This document shows positions 25,522 to 33,386 of a stretch of DNA of 64,000 nucleotides, one piece after another. The position numbers were made by a program, and so were the translations under genes. The DNA is taken from positions 24,056-88,055 of the forward strand of contig NZ_JSFK01000033.1 in the NCBI RefSeq assembly GCF_000783395.1, in the 5' to 3' direction. The notes beneath the pieces were generated by a model. The model was not told where the DNA came from and searched no databases. It was given only the letters and a program-made list of their open reading frames with translations. The stretch's first letter is position 1; each line of letters opens with the position of its first letter. The stretch is from Pseudomonas chlororaphis. Its GTDB lineage: Bacteria > Pseudomonadota > Gammaproteobacteria > Pseudomonadales > Pseudomonadaceae.

Positions 25522-26582
25522 TGTTGGGTTACATACTGCGGCGTCTGCTGCTGATCATCCCGACGCTGGTGATCATTCTGCTGGTCAATTTCGTAATCAT
25601 TCAGGCCGCGCCTGGCGGCCCGGTAGAACAGGCCATCGCCCACCTGCAAGGGATCGGCGGCGCGAGTGTCGGAGGCGGCGCCAGCGAAACCATGAGCGGC
25701 ACCTCCCGCGCCAGTCGCGGCCTCGATCCACAGTTGATCAAGGACATCGAAAAACAGTACGGCTTCGACAAACCGGCCCACGAACGCTTGTGGCTGATGC
25801 TGAAAAACTACGCGCAACTGGATTTCGGCAAAAGCTTCTTCCGTGGCGCGACAGTCACCGATCTGATCCTGGAAAAAATGCCGGTGACCATCTCCCTCGG
25901 GCTGTGGGCGACGTTGATCACCTATCTGGTGTCGATCCCGCTGGGTATCCGCAAGGCTGTGCACCATGGCAGTCATTTCGATATCTGGAGCAGCACGGCG
26001 ATCATCATCGGTTACGCGATGCCGGCGTTTCTGTTTGCGATGTTCCTGATCGTGGTATTCGCCGGCGGCACGTCGCTGAACTGGTTTCCGGTGCGGGGCC
26101 TGGTGTCGGACAACTTCGAATCGCTGTCGACTCTCGGCAAGATTGCCGACTACTTCTGGCACCTGGTGCTGCCGGTCACGGCGCTGGTGATTGGTGGTTT
26201 CGCCACACTGACCATCCTGACGAAAAACTCGTTTCTCAATGAGATTACTCGCCAGTACGTGGTCACCGCGCGCGCCAAAGGCCTGAGCGAACGTCGCGTG
26301 CTCTACGGGCATGTGTTCCGCAACGCGATGCTGCTGGTGGTGTCCGGCATCCCGCAGGCGTTCATCAGCGTGTTCTTCGCCGGTTCCTTGCTGATCGAAG
26401 TGATCTTCTCCCTCGACGGTCTCGGGCGCATGAGCTACGAAGCAGCGGTTTCGCGGGATTACCCGGTGGTGTTCGGTTCGCTGTTCATCTTTACCCTCTT
26501 CGGCCTGCTGATAAAACTGGTGGGTGACCTGTGCTACACGCTGGTCGACCCGCGCATCGACTTCGCCGCGAGGAACGCCTGA
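25521..26582 (+). CDS. yejB: Peptide ABC transporter permease YejB
   Basis: Inner-membrane permease of 353 aa. N-terminal YILRRLLLIIPTLVIILLVNF membrane segment, a long periplasmic insert with the Gly/Ser-rich GGASVGGGASETMSGTSRA, then the permease core with the EAA loop EITRQYVVTARAKGLSERRVLYGHVFRNA. The long insert distinguishes YejB from OppB/DppB. It overlaps yejA by one base and yejE by one base. Confidence 0.93.
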   Translation: MLGYILRRLLLIIPTLVIILLVNFVIIQAAPGGPVEQAIAHLQGIGGASVGGGASETMSGTSRASRGLDPQLIKDIEKQYGFDKPAHERLWLMLKNYAQLDFGKSFFRGATVTDLILEKMPVTISLGLWATLITYLVSIPLGIRKAVHHGSHFDIWSSTAIIIGYAMPAFLFAMFLIVVFAGGTSLNWFPVRGLVSDNFESLSTLGKIADYFWHLVLPVTALVIGGFATLTILTKNSFLNEITRQYVVTARAKGLSERRVLYGHVFRNAMLLVVSGIPQAFISVFFAGSLLIEVIFSLDGLGRMSYEAAVSRDYPVVFGSLFIFTLFGLLIKLVGDLCYTLVDPRIDFAARNA

Positions 26583-27604
26583 TGTTCAAGCTCTCGCCTC
26601 TGGGCCGTCGGCGCTTCGAGCGCTTCAAGAAAAACCGCCGTGGCTGGTGGTCGCTATGGCTGTTTATCGGCCTGTTTATGGTCACACTGGGTGGCGAGTT
26701 GATCGCAAACGACAAGCCTTTGGTCGTCAGCTATCAGGACCAATGGTACTTCCCGGTATTCAAGCGTCACACCGAGCAGGAATTCGGCGGACAACTGCCG
26801 TTCCAAGCCGATTATCGCAGCGACTATGTGCAAAACCTGATTCGCAAGGAAGGCGGCTGGCTGCTGTTCCCGCCGATTCCGTTCAGTGACGACACGCCGA
26901 ACTACGACCTCAACAAACCGGCACCGAGCCCGCCTACGTCAGTCAACTGGCTGGGCACTGACGATCAGTCGCGGGATGTGCTCGCACGCGTGATTTTCGG
27001 CGCGCGGGTGTCGATTCTGTTTGCCTTGATGCTGACCTTTGTCAGCGCCCTGATCGGCATCGCCGCCGGTGCATTGCAGGGCTACTACGGCGGCTGGGTC
27101 GATCTGCTCGGGCAACGCGTGCTGGAAGTCTGGTCGGGGCTGCCGGTGCTGTACCTGCTGATCATCCTCTCTGGTTTCGTCGAGCCGAATTTCTGGTGGC
27201 TGCTGGGGATCATGGCGCTGTTTTCATGGCTGGCACTGGTGGATGTGGTGCGCGCCGAGTTCCTGCGCGGACGCAACCTGGAATACGTCAAAGCCGCCCG
27301 CGCGCTGGGCCTGAGCGACCGCAAGGTGATCTTCCGGCACATTCTGCCCAATGCCATGAACGCGACACTGAGCTACTTGCCGTTCATTCTGACCGGGGCG
27401 ATTTCCACCCTCACCGCACTGGATTTTCTCGGTTTCGGCATGCCCGCCGGGAGTGCTTCGCTGGGCGAGTTGATCGGCCAGGGCAAACAGAATCTGCAAG
27501 CACCGTGGCTCGGGTTGACGGCGTTTTTCACCCTGGCGCTGATCCTTTCTTTATTGGTGTTCATCGGCGAAGCGTTGCGAGACGCCTTCGACCCTCGATC
27601 CTGA
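26582..27604 (+). CDS. yejE: Peptide ABC transporter permease YejE
   Basis: Inner-membrane permease of 340 aa. N-terminal LSPLGRRRFERFKKNRRGWWS then a membrane segment; a periplasmic insert with PPIPFSDDTPNYDL; GTDDQSRDVLARVIFGARVS, typical of the second permease; EAA loop RGRNLEYVKAARALGLSDRKVIFRHILPNA. The stop codon of yejB overlaps its ATG. Confidence 0.93.
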   Translation: MFKLSPLGRRRFERFKKNRRGWWSLWLFIGLFMVTLGGELIANDKPLVVSYQDQWYFPVFKRHTEQEFGGQLPFQADYRSDYVQNLIRKEGGWLLFPPIPFSDDTPNYDLNKPAPSPPTSVNWLGTDDQSRDVLARVIFGARVSILFALMLTFVSALIGIAAGALQGYYGGWVDLLGQRVLEVWSGLPVLYLLIILSGFVEPNFWWLLGIMALFSWLALVDVVRAEFLRGRNLEYVKAARALGLSDRKVIFRHILPNAMNATLSYLPFILTGAISTLTALDFLGFGMPAGSASLGELIGQGKQNLQAPWLGLTAFFTLALILSLLVFIGEALRDAFDPRS

Positions 27605-27613
27605 AGCGTGGCC

Positions 27614-29188
27614 ATGACTGACAACCTGATTGAAATCCGTAACCTCAACGTTGCCTTCCATGGCCAGAGCGTGGTGCGCGAGCTGTGCCTGGACATTCGC
27701 CCCGGTGAGTGTCTGGCGCTGGTGGGCGAATCGGGCTCGGGCAAATCGGTGACTGCCCATTCGATTCTGCAATTGCTGCCCGAAAGTGAAGCGCAAACCA
27801 CCGGCAGCATTCGCTATCGCGGACAGGAACTGATCGGCGCCGATCCCAAGGTCTTGCGCGAATTGCGCGGCAACCGCATCGCCATGATCTTTCAGGAGCC
27901 GATGACCTCGCTCAATCCGCTGCACACCATCGAAAAGCAGATCGGCGAAACCCTGCTGCTGCACCGTGGCCTCGGCGGCAAAGCGGCGCAGGCGCGGATC
28001 CTCGAACTGCTCGGACTGGTGGGTATCCAGAAACCCAAGGAGCGGCTCAAGGCCTACCCGCATCAACTCTCCGGCGGACAACGGCAACGGGTGATGATCG
28101 CCATGGCCCTGGCCTGCGAGCCGGAGCTGTTGATCGCCGACGAACCGACTACCGCGCTCGACGTGACGGTGCAGCGCAAGATCCTGCTGCTGCTCAAATC
28201 CCTGCAACAACGCTTGGGCATGTCGCTGCTGCTGATCAGCCATGACCTCAATCTGGTGCGCAGCATTGCTCAGCGCGTGTGCGTGATGAAGGCCGGGGAA
28301 ATCGTCGAGCAGGCACCCTGCGAAGTCCTGTTCACCGAACCGAAGCATCCTTATAGCTGCGTGCTGCTCAACGCCGAGCCCGAAGGTGAAGCGCTGCCTC
28401 GGGATGAGCGCGAGAACGTGCTGGAAGTCGATGACCTGAAGGTCGAGTTTGTCGTCGGCGGCGGCCTGTTCCAGCGCAAGCAATACCTGCGGGCGGTGGA
28501 CGGCATCAGCTTGAGTATCCAGCGTGGCAAGACGCTGGGCATCGTCGGCGAGTCCGGTTCCGGCAAGTCGACACTGGGTCAGGCGATCCTGCGGCTGCTC
28601 GACTCCGAGGGCGGTATCCGCTTTCAGGGCGAAGCGCTCGACAGCCTCAATCAGAAACAGATGCGCCCGTGGCGGCGGCAGATGCAGGTGGTGTTTCAAG
28701 ATCCGTTCGGCAGCCTCAGCCCACGAATGTCGGTCGCGCAGATCATCAGCGAAGGCCTGGAAGTGCATTGCGAGTCGAGCGCTGACGAGTGCGATGAGCA
28801 AGTCATCCGCGTACTCAAAGAGGTCGGCCTCGACCCGCAAAGTCGCCATCGCTATCCCCACGAGTTCTCCGGTGGTCAGCGCCAGCGCATTGCCATCGCC
28901 CGGGCGCTGGTGCTGAAACCGGCGCTGATCCTGCTCGACGAACCGACGTCGGCGCTGGATCGCACGGTGCAGAAACAAGTGGTCGCCCTGCTCCGCCAGC
29001 TTCAGGAAAAACACGGTCTGACCTATCTGTTCATCAGCCACGATCTGGCGGTGGTGCGCGCTCTGGCTCACGACATGATCGTGATCAAGGACGGCAAAGT
29101 GGTCGAGCGTGGCGCCAGTCATGATGTGTTTGATACGCCGCAGCATCCGTATACCAAAGAGCTGTTGGCGGCGGCGCATCCGGGGTAG
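27614..29188 (+). CDS. yejF: Peptide ABC transporter ATPase YejF (two cassettes)
   Basis: Fused double ATPase of 524 aa that powers YejBE. Cassette 1: GESGSGKSV, LSGGQRQRVMIA, LLIADEPTTALD. Cassette 2: GESGSGKST, FSGGQRQRIAIA, LILLDEPTSALD. Each is followed by the oligopeptide-type tail (TEPKHPYSCVLL, DTPQHPYTKELL). A GTG 6 nt upstream is an alternative start with no better ribosome site. Confidence 0.94.
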   Translation: MTDNLIEIRNLNVAFHGQSVVRELCLDIRPGECLALVGESGSGKSVTAHSILQLLPESEAQTTGSIRYRGQELIGADPKVLRELRGNRIAMIFQEPMTSLNPLHTIEKQIGETLLLHRGLGGKAAQARILELLGLVGIQKPKERLKAYPHQLSGGQRQRVMIAMALACEPELLIADEPTTALDVTVQRKILLLLKSLQQRLGMSLLLISHDLNLVRSIAQRVCVMKAGEIVEQAPCEVLFTEPKHPYSCVLLNAEPEGEALPRDERENVLEVDDLKVEFVVGGGLFQRKQYLRAVDGISLSIQRGKTLGIVGESGSGKSTLGQAILRLLDSEGGIRFQGEALDSLNQKQMRPWRRQMQVVFQDPFGSLSPRMSVAQIISEGLEVHCESSADECDEQVIRVLKEVGLDPQSRHRYPHEFSGGQRQRIAIARALVLKPALILLDEPTSALDRTVQKQVVALLRQLQEKHGLTYLFISHDLAVVRALAHDMIVIKDGKVVERGASHDVFDTPQHPYTKELLAAAHPG

Positions 29189-29226
29189 GCATAATTTCCG
29201 ATCGACTTGAAATCGAGTTGCGGCCA

Positions 29227-29315
29227 TCGCTGGCAAGCCAGCTCCCACAGGGGGCTGCGGTGTACACAACAAGTGTGAACGACCCAGAACCCTGTGGGAG
29301 CTGGCTTGCCAGCGA
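29227..29315. repeat. REPIN (paired REP, GTGGGAGCTGGC type)
   Basis: Two inverted copies of a 24-nt REP (29227-29250 and 29292-29315; core GGGAGCTGGCTTGCCAGCGA) between yejF and the sigma-54 activator gene. The same class recurs at 44397-44485. Confidence 0.9.
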
Positions 29316-29355
29316 AGAGGCCCGCATCAACAACCCAAATTCCGGATCAGCCGCC

Positions 29356-30762
29356 ATGAACACCACCGAAAGCCTCAAGGACTACCAACGGGTTCGCACC
29401 CTGGCGATCCGCTCGCTGTTCGAGATCATCGAGCAGTCCAGCGAAGGCACGGTGATTGTCGACCGCGATGCCAACATTGTCTGGATGAACGAGCGTTACG
29501 CCCGGCGTTTCGGTCTCGAATCGGCGGCAGGCGCGATCGGAAAACCCTGTGAAAGCGTGATTCCCGGCAGCTTGTTGCGGGAAGTGGTGCGCACCGGCCG
29601 CCCCATTCTTCTGGATATGCAGGACACGCCGAAAGAGCCGTTGGTGGTGATGCGCCTGCCGATCCACGACGACGCCGGCACGGTGATCGGCGCCATCGGT
29701 TTTGCCCTGTTCGACGAGTTGCGCACGTTGTCACCGATGCTCAAACGCTACTTGAGCATGCAGGAAGAACTGGCCTCAACCCGTTCTCTGCTGCGCGCCC
29801 GACAGACCAAATACAACTTCGCCCATTTCATCGGCACCAGCGCCGCCAGCCTCGAAGTCAAACGGCGTGCCCGGCGCAGCGCCAGTGCCGAGTCGCCGGT
29901 GTTGCTGCTCGGCGAGACCGGCACCGGCAAAGAGTTGCTGGCCCAAGCGATTCACAGTGCTTCACCACGGGCACACAAAGCATTCGTCAGCATCAACAGC
30001 GCGGCGATTCCCGAAGCACTGCTGGAGGCAGAATTTTTCGGCACGGCACCGGGCGCCTTTACCGGCGCCGACCGCAAGGGCCGCACCGGCAAACTGCAGA
30101 TCGCCCAAGGCGGCACGTTATTCCTCGACGAGATCGGCGACATGCCGTTGCCACTGCAAAGCAAACTGCTGCGCGTGTTGCAGGAAAAGGAGTTCGAACC
30201 TGTCGGCTCCAACGAGGTGATTCAAAGTGACGTGCGCGTGATTGCCGCCACCTCGACCGATCTGCAAGCGGCGATCAAACGCGGTGAGTTCCGCGCCGAT
30301 TTGTACTACCGCCTCAATGTGTTGCCGATTCAGGTGCCGCCATTGCGTGAACGTCTTGATGATCTGCCGGCGCTCAGCGAAGCGATCCTTGAAGAACTGC
30401 GCAGTCAACACGAGCTTCACCGGGATGCTCTCGAACTGCTCGGGCAACACGCTTGGCCGGGGAACATTCGCGAACTGCGCAATGTGCTCGAACGGGCGGC
30501 GTTGCTCAGTGATGACTTGATGCTGACCGAGCAGGATATTCGTGCGGCGATTGGCACACTGACGCCGGTTGAGCGTGCGTCGACGGGTACCGGGGAAACG
30601 CTGGCTGGCGAGACATTTGCTCAGGCGCGGGAGCGATTTGATCGGCAATTGATTGAGGCAGCCCTTGCGCAATGTGCGGGTAACGTACCGGAGGCAGCGG
30701 CTCGGTTGGGGCTGGGACGGTCGACGTTGTATAAGAAGATGGTGGCGTTGGGAATCGCCTGA
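29356..30762 (+). CDS. Sigma-54-dependent activator of 3-hydroxybutyrate catabolism (HbcR-like)
   Basis: Enhancer-binding protein of 468 aa. N-terminal PAS sensor (about 15-130, EIIEQSSEGTVIVDRDANIV), AAA+ domain with Walker A GETGTGKE, sigma-54 contact loop GAFTGA, Walker B GGTLFLDEIGDM, and arginine finger region FRADLYYRLNVLP, then a Fis-type helix-turn-helix (NVPEAAARLGLGRSTLYKKM). It precedes a GntP permease, 3-hydroxybutyrate dehydrogenase and acetoacetyl-CoA synthetase, the same arrangement as P. aeruginosa PA2005 (HbcR), known to activate (R)-3-hydroxybutyrate use with RpoN. The ATG at 29356 begins the PAS domain; a longer reading crosses the REPIN. Confidence 0.9.
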   Translation: MNTTESLKDYQRVRTLAIRSLFEIIEQSSEGTVIVDRDANIVWMNERYARRFGLESAAGAIGKPCESVIPGSLLREVVRTGRPILLDMQDTPKEPLVVMRLPIHDDAGTVIGAIGFALFDELRTLSPMLKRYLSMQEELASTRSLLRARQTKYNFAHFIGTSAASLEVKRRARRSASAESPVLLLGETGTGKELLAQAIHSASPRAHKAFVSINSAAIPEALLEAEFFGTAPGAFTGADRKGRTGKLQIAQGGTLFLDEIGDMPLPLQSKLLRVLQEKEFEPVGSNEVIQSDVRVIAATSTDLQAAIKRGEFRADLYYRLNVLPIQVPPLRERLDDLPALSEAILEELRSQHELHRDALELLGQHAWPGNIRELRNVLERAALLSDDLMLTEQDIRAAIGTLTPVERASTGTGETLAGETFAQARERFDRQLIEAALAQCAGNVPEAAARLGLGRSTLYKKMVALGIA

Positions 30763-30763
30763 A

Positions 30764-30780
30764 TCTCTAAATAGAGACAA
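30764..30780. promoter_or_regulatory. Candidate activator site 1 (upstream activating sequence)
   Basis: TCTCTAAATAGAGACAA, a palindrome TCTCTA-AA-TAGAGA, starting 1 nt after the activator gene stop. It matches site 2 at 15 of 17 positions and lies about 205 nt upstream of the -24/-12 promoter. Confidence 0.65.
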
Positions 30781-30814
30781 AGATCTCTTACTGTAGATGG
30801 ATTGTTTGAAGATC

Positions 30815-30894
30815 AAAAGATCGCAGCCTTCGGCAGCTCCTACAGGGGAAATTCGCGCTCGCACTGTAGGAGCTGCCGAAGGCTGCGATCTTTT
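30815..30894. repeat. REPIN (GTAGGAGCTGCCG type) between activator sites
   Basis: Inverted 31-nt arms (30815-30845 and 30864-30894; core GTAGGAGCTGCCGAAGGCTG) with an 18-nt loop. It is located between the two candidate activator sites. Confidence 0.9.
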
Positions 30895-30907
30895 CGGTTT
30901 AACTCAG

Positions 30908-30924
30908 TCTCTAAAACGAGACAA
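30908..30924. promoter_or_regulatory. Candidate activator site 2 (upstream activating sequence)
   Basis: TCTCTAAAACGAGACAA: arms TCTC and GAGA with the same 6-nt spacing as site 1. It ends about 60 nt upstream of the -24 element. Confidence 0.65.
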
Positions 30925-30985
30925 GCCCGTTGAAAACCTTTAACCGCAACCAATAATATCCATATATTTCAATAACTTAAATATC

Positions 30986-31001
30986 TGGCACAGTTCTCGC
31001 T
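30986..31001 (+). promoter_or_regulatory. Sigma-54 promoter of the GntP-bdhA operon
   Basis: TGGCAC-N5-TCGCT, with the invariant GG (30987-30988) and GC (30999-31000) exactly 10 nt apart, about 58 nt before the permease ATG. The adjacent sigma-54 activator gene and activator sites support it. Confidence 0.8.
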
Positions 31002-31058
31002 AACGCCTCTCCCACACCCGTTCCACCCACAAAAATAACAATTCTGGAGAGACACACC

Positions 31059-32450
31059 ATGAGTGTGATCATTGCCTTGGCAGCCCTTACGCTGCTGATG
31101 CTGGCTGCCTACCGTGGCTACAGCGTTATCCTCTTCGCGCCGATTGCCGCCCTCGGTGCTGTCCTGCTCACCGATCCTTCCGCCGTTGCCCCTGCGTTCA
31201 CTGGGGTATTCATGGAAAAAATGGTCGGTTTCATCAAACTGTATTTCCCCGTGTTCCTGCTCGGCGCTGTGTTCGGTAAATTGATCGAACTGTCGGGATT
31301 CTCCCGCTCGATCGTTGCCGCCGCCATTCGCTTGCTCGGTACGAAACAGGCAATGCTGGTGATCGTGCTGGTCTGCGCCCTGCTCACCTACGGCGGCGTG
31401 TCGCTGTTCGTGGTGGTCTTCGCGGTTTATCCGTTTGCTGCCGAGATGTTCCGCCAGAGCGATATTCCCAAGCGGCTGATCCCGGCAACCATCGCCCTCG
31501 GTGCGTTTTCGTTCACCATGGACGCCCTGCCCGGCACGCCACAGATCCAGAACATCATCCCCAGCACATTTTTCAATACCACCGCGTGGGCGGCGCCGTG
31601 GCTGGGTGTAATCGGCACGATTTTCGTGTTTTGCGCCGGCATGCTGTTTCTGCAACGTCAACGCAACAAGGCGCAGCGCGCCGGTGAAGGTTACGGTAGC
31701 GAACTGCGCAATGAGCCTGAAACCGCTGAAGATCTGAAACTGCCAAACCCGTGGATTGCCCTGTCGCCGTTGCTGGCGGTGGGCATCATGAACCTGCTGT
31801 TTACCCAGTGGATTCCGCAGTGGTACGGCAAGACCCACAGCCTCGCGCTACCGGGCATGGCCACGCCGGTCACCACCGAAATCGCCAAACTCACCGCGAT
31901 CTGGGCGGTGCAAGCGGCTTTGCTGGTTGGCATTCTGATGGTTTTGGCGTTCGGTTTTCAGGCGATTCGCAGCAAGCTCGCCGAAGGCAGCAAAAGCGCG
32001 GTCAGCGGTGCATTGCTGGCGGCGATGAACACCGCGTCGGAATACGGCTTCGGCGCGGTGATCGCGTCGCTGCCGGGCTTTCTGGTGCTGGCGGACTGGC
32101 TCAAGCAAATCCCCAATCCGCTGGTCAACGAAGCCATCACCGTGACCCTTTTGGCCGGTATCACCGGCTCCGCCTCGGGCGGTATGAGCATTGCGCTGGC
32201 GGCGATGTCCGAGCAGTTCATCAGCGCGGCCCACGCGGCGAACATTCCGCTCGAAGTGCTGCACCGCGTGGCGGCAATGGCCAGCGGCGGTATGGACACC
32301 CTGCCGCACAACGGCGCGGTGATCACCCTGCTGGCCGTCACCGGCCTGACCCACCGCGAAGCCTATAAAGACATTTTCTGTATTACGCTGATCAAGACCC
32401 TGGCGGTTTTCGTAGTGATCGGCACTTTCTACGCCACTGGCATTGTGTGA
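31059..32450 (+). CDS. GntP family permease, probable 3-hydroxybutyrate transporter
   Basis: Inner-membrane transporter of 463 aa with about 12 hydrophobic segments (ALAALTLLMLAAYRGYSVIL; LVIVLVCALLTYGGVSLFVVV; VFVVIGTFYATGIV). The GntP/IT family moves gluconate or small hydroxy-acids with protons. Loop motifs include LPGTPQIQNIIPSTFF and GGMDTLPHNGAVITLL. Its place between the HbcR-like activator and bdhA points to 3-hydroxybutyrate or acetoacetate as substrate (inference). GGAGAG precedes the start. Confidence 0.88.
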   Translation: MSVIIALAALTLLMLAAYRGYSVILFAPIAALGAVLLTDPSAVAPAFTGVFMEKMVGFIKLYFPVFLLGAVFGKLIELSGFSRSIVAAAIRLLGTKQAMLVIVLVCALLTYGGVSLFVVVFAVYPFAAEMFRQSDIPKRLIPATIALGAFSFTMDALPGTPQIQNIIPSTFFNTTAWAAPWLGVIGTIFVFCAGMLFLQRQRNKAQRAGEGYGSELRNEPETAEDLKLPNPWIALSPLLAVGIMNLLFTQWIPQWYGKTHSLALPGMATPVTTEIAKLTAIWAVQAALLVGILMVLAFGFQAIRSKLAEGSKSAVSGALLAAMNTASEYGFGAVIASLPGFLVLADWLKQIPNPLVNEAITVTLLAGITGSASGGMSIALAAMSEQFISAAHAANIPLEVLHRVAAMASGGMDTLPHNGAVITLLAVTGLTHREAYKDIFCITLIKTLAVFVVIGTFYATGIV

Positions 32451-32457
32451 GGTATTC

Positions 32458-33231
32458 ATGACGACTCTTTCCGGCAAGACCGCACTGGTTACCGGTTCCA
32501 CCAGCGGCATCGGCCTGGGCATCGCACTGAGCCTGGCCAAGGCTGGCGCGAATCTGATTCTCAACGGTTTTGGTGATGCCTCGACAGTCATCGCCGAAGT
32601 TGCCCGGTTCGGCGGCAAGGTCGGTCATCATCCGGCCGATGTCAGTGACCCGGCGCAGATCGCCGACATGATCACTTACGCCGAGCGCGAGTTCGGCGGT
32701 GTCGACATTCTGGTCAACAACGCCGGCATCCAGCATGTCGCCGCGGTGGAAGAGTTTCCCGTCGAGCGCTGGGATTCGATCATCGCCATCAACCTGTCTT
32801 CGGTGTTTCACAGCACGCGCCTGAGCCTGCCGGGGATGCGCGCCAAAGGTTGGGGGCGGATCATCAATATCGCCTCGGTGCATGGTCAGGTCGGCTCGAC
32901 CGGCAAAGCGGCTTATGTGGCCGCCAAGCACGGCGTGATCGGTTTGACCAAAGTGGTCGGCCTGGAAACCGCGACCAGCAACGTGACGTGCAACGCGATT
33001 TGCCCGGGCTGGGTGCTGACCCCGCTAGTGCAGAAGCAGATCGATGACCGCGCGGCCAAGGGTGTCGATCCGCAACAGGCGCAGCATGATTTGCTGGCCG
33101 AGAAACAACCGTCGCTGGAGTTCGTTACGCCGCAGCATCTGGGCGAGCTGGTGTTGTTCCTGTGCAGCGAGGCCGGCAGCCAGGTGCGTGGGGCGGCGTG
33201 GAATATTGATGGTGGGTGGTTAGCCCAATAG
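32458..33231 (+). CDS. bdhA: D-3-hydroxybutyrate dehydrogenase
   Basis: Short-chain dehydrogenase of 257 aa that oxidises (R)-3-hydroxybutyrate to acetoacetate with NAD+. Cofactor motif TGSTSGIGLG (residues 12-21), NNAG (about 90), catalytic Y-x3-K in YVAAKHG, and the bdhA-like tail (CPGWVLTPLVQKQIDDRA, RGAAWNIDGGW). It starts 7 nt after the permease and shares its promoter. Confidence 0.92.
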   Translation: MTTLSGKTALVTGSTSGIGLGIALSLAKAGANLILNGFGDASTVIAEVARFGGKVGHHPADVSDPAQIADMITYAEREFGGVDILVNNAGIQHVAAVEEFPVERWDSIIAINLSSVFHSTRLSLPGMRAKGWGRIINIASVHGQVGSTGKAAYVAAKHGVIGLTKVVGLETATSNVTCNAICPGWVLTPLVQKQIDDRAAKGVDPQQAQHDLLAEKQPSLEFVTPQHLGELVLFLCSEAGSQVRGAAWNIDGGWLAQ

Positions 33232-33244
33232 CACGGCCCCCCCT

Positions 33245-33336
33245 CTGTGGGAGCGAGCCTGCTCGCGAAAGCGCTGGGTCAGCCAATGAAGTCGTTGAAT
33301 GTACGGACGTCTTCGCGAGCAGGCTCGCTCCCACAG
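33245..33336. repeat. REPIN (GTGGGAGCGAGC type)
   Basis: Perfect inverted 25-nt arms (33245-33269 and 33312-33336) between bdhA and the acetoacetyl-CoA synthetase gene. It may stabilise or separate the upstream mRNA. Confidence 0.9.
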
Positions 33337-33386
33337 GTGTTATGTGTGCGCTCGACCTTGTGCATTAATAAAACAAGAGGCAACCA

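Noticed and set aside
27551..29272. 573-aa minus-strand reading frame opposite yejF
   Set aside because: Antisense to a double-cassette ATPase with perfect motifs; no domain pattern of its own.
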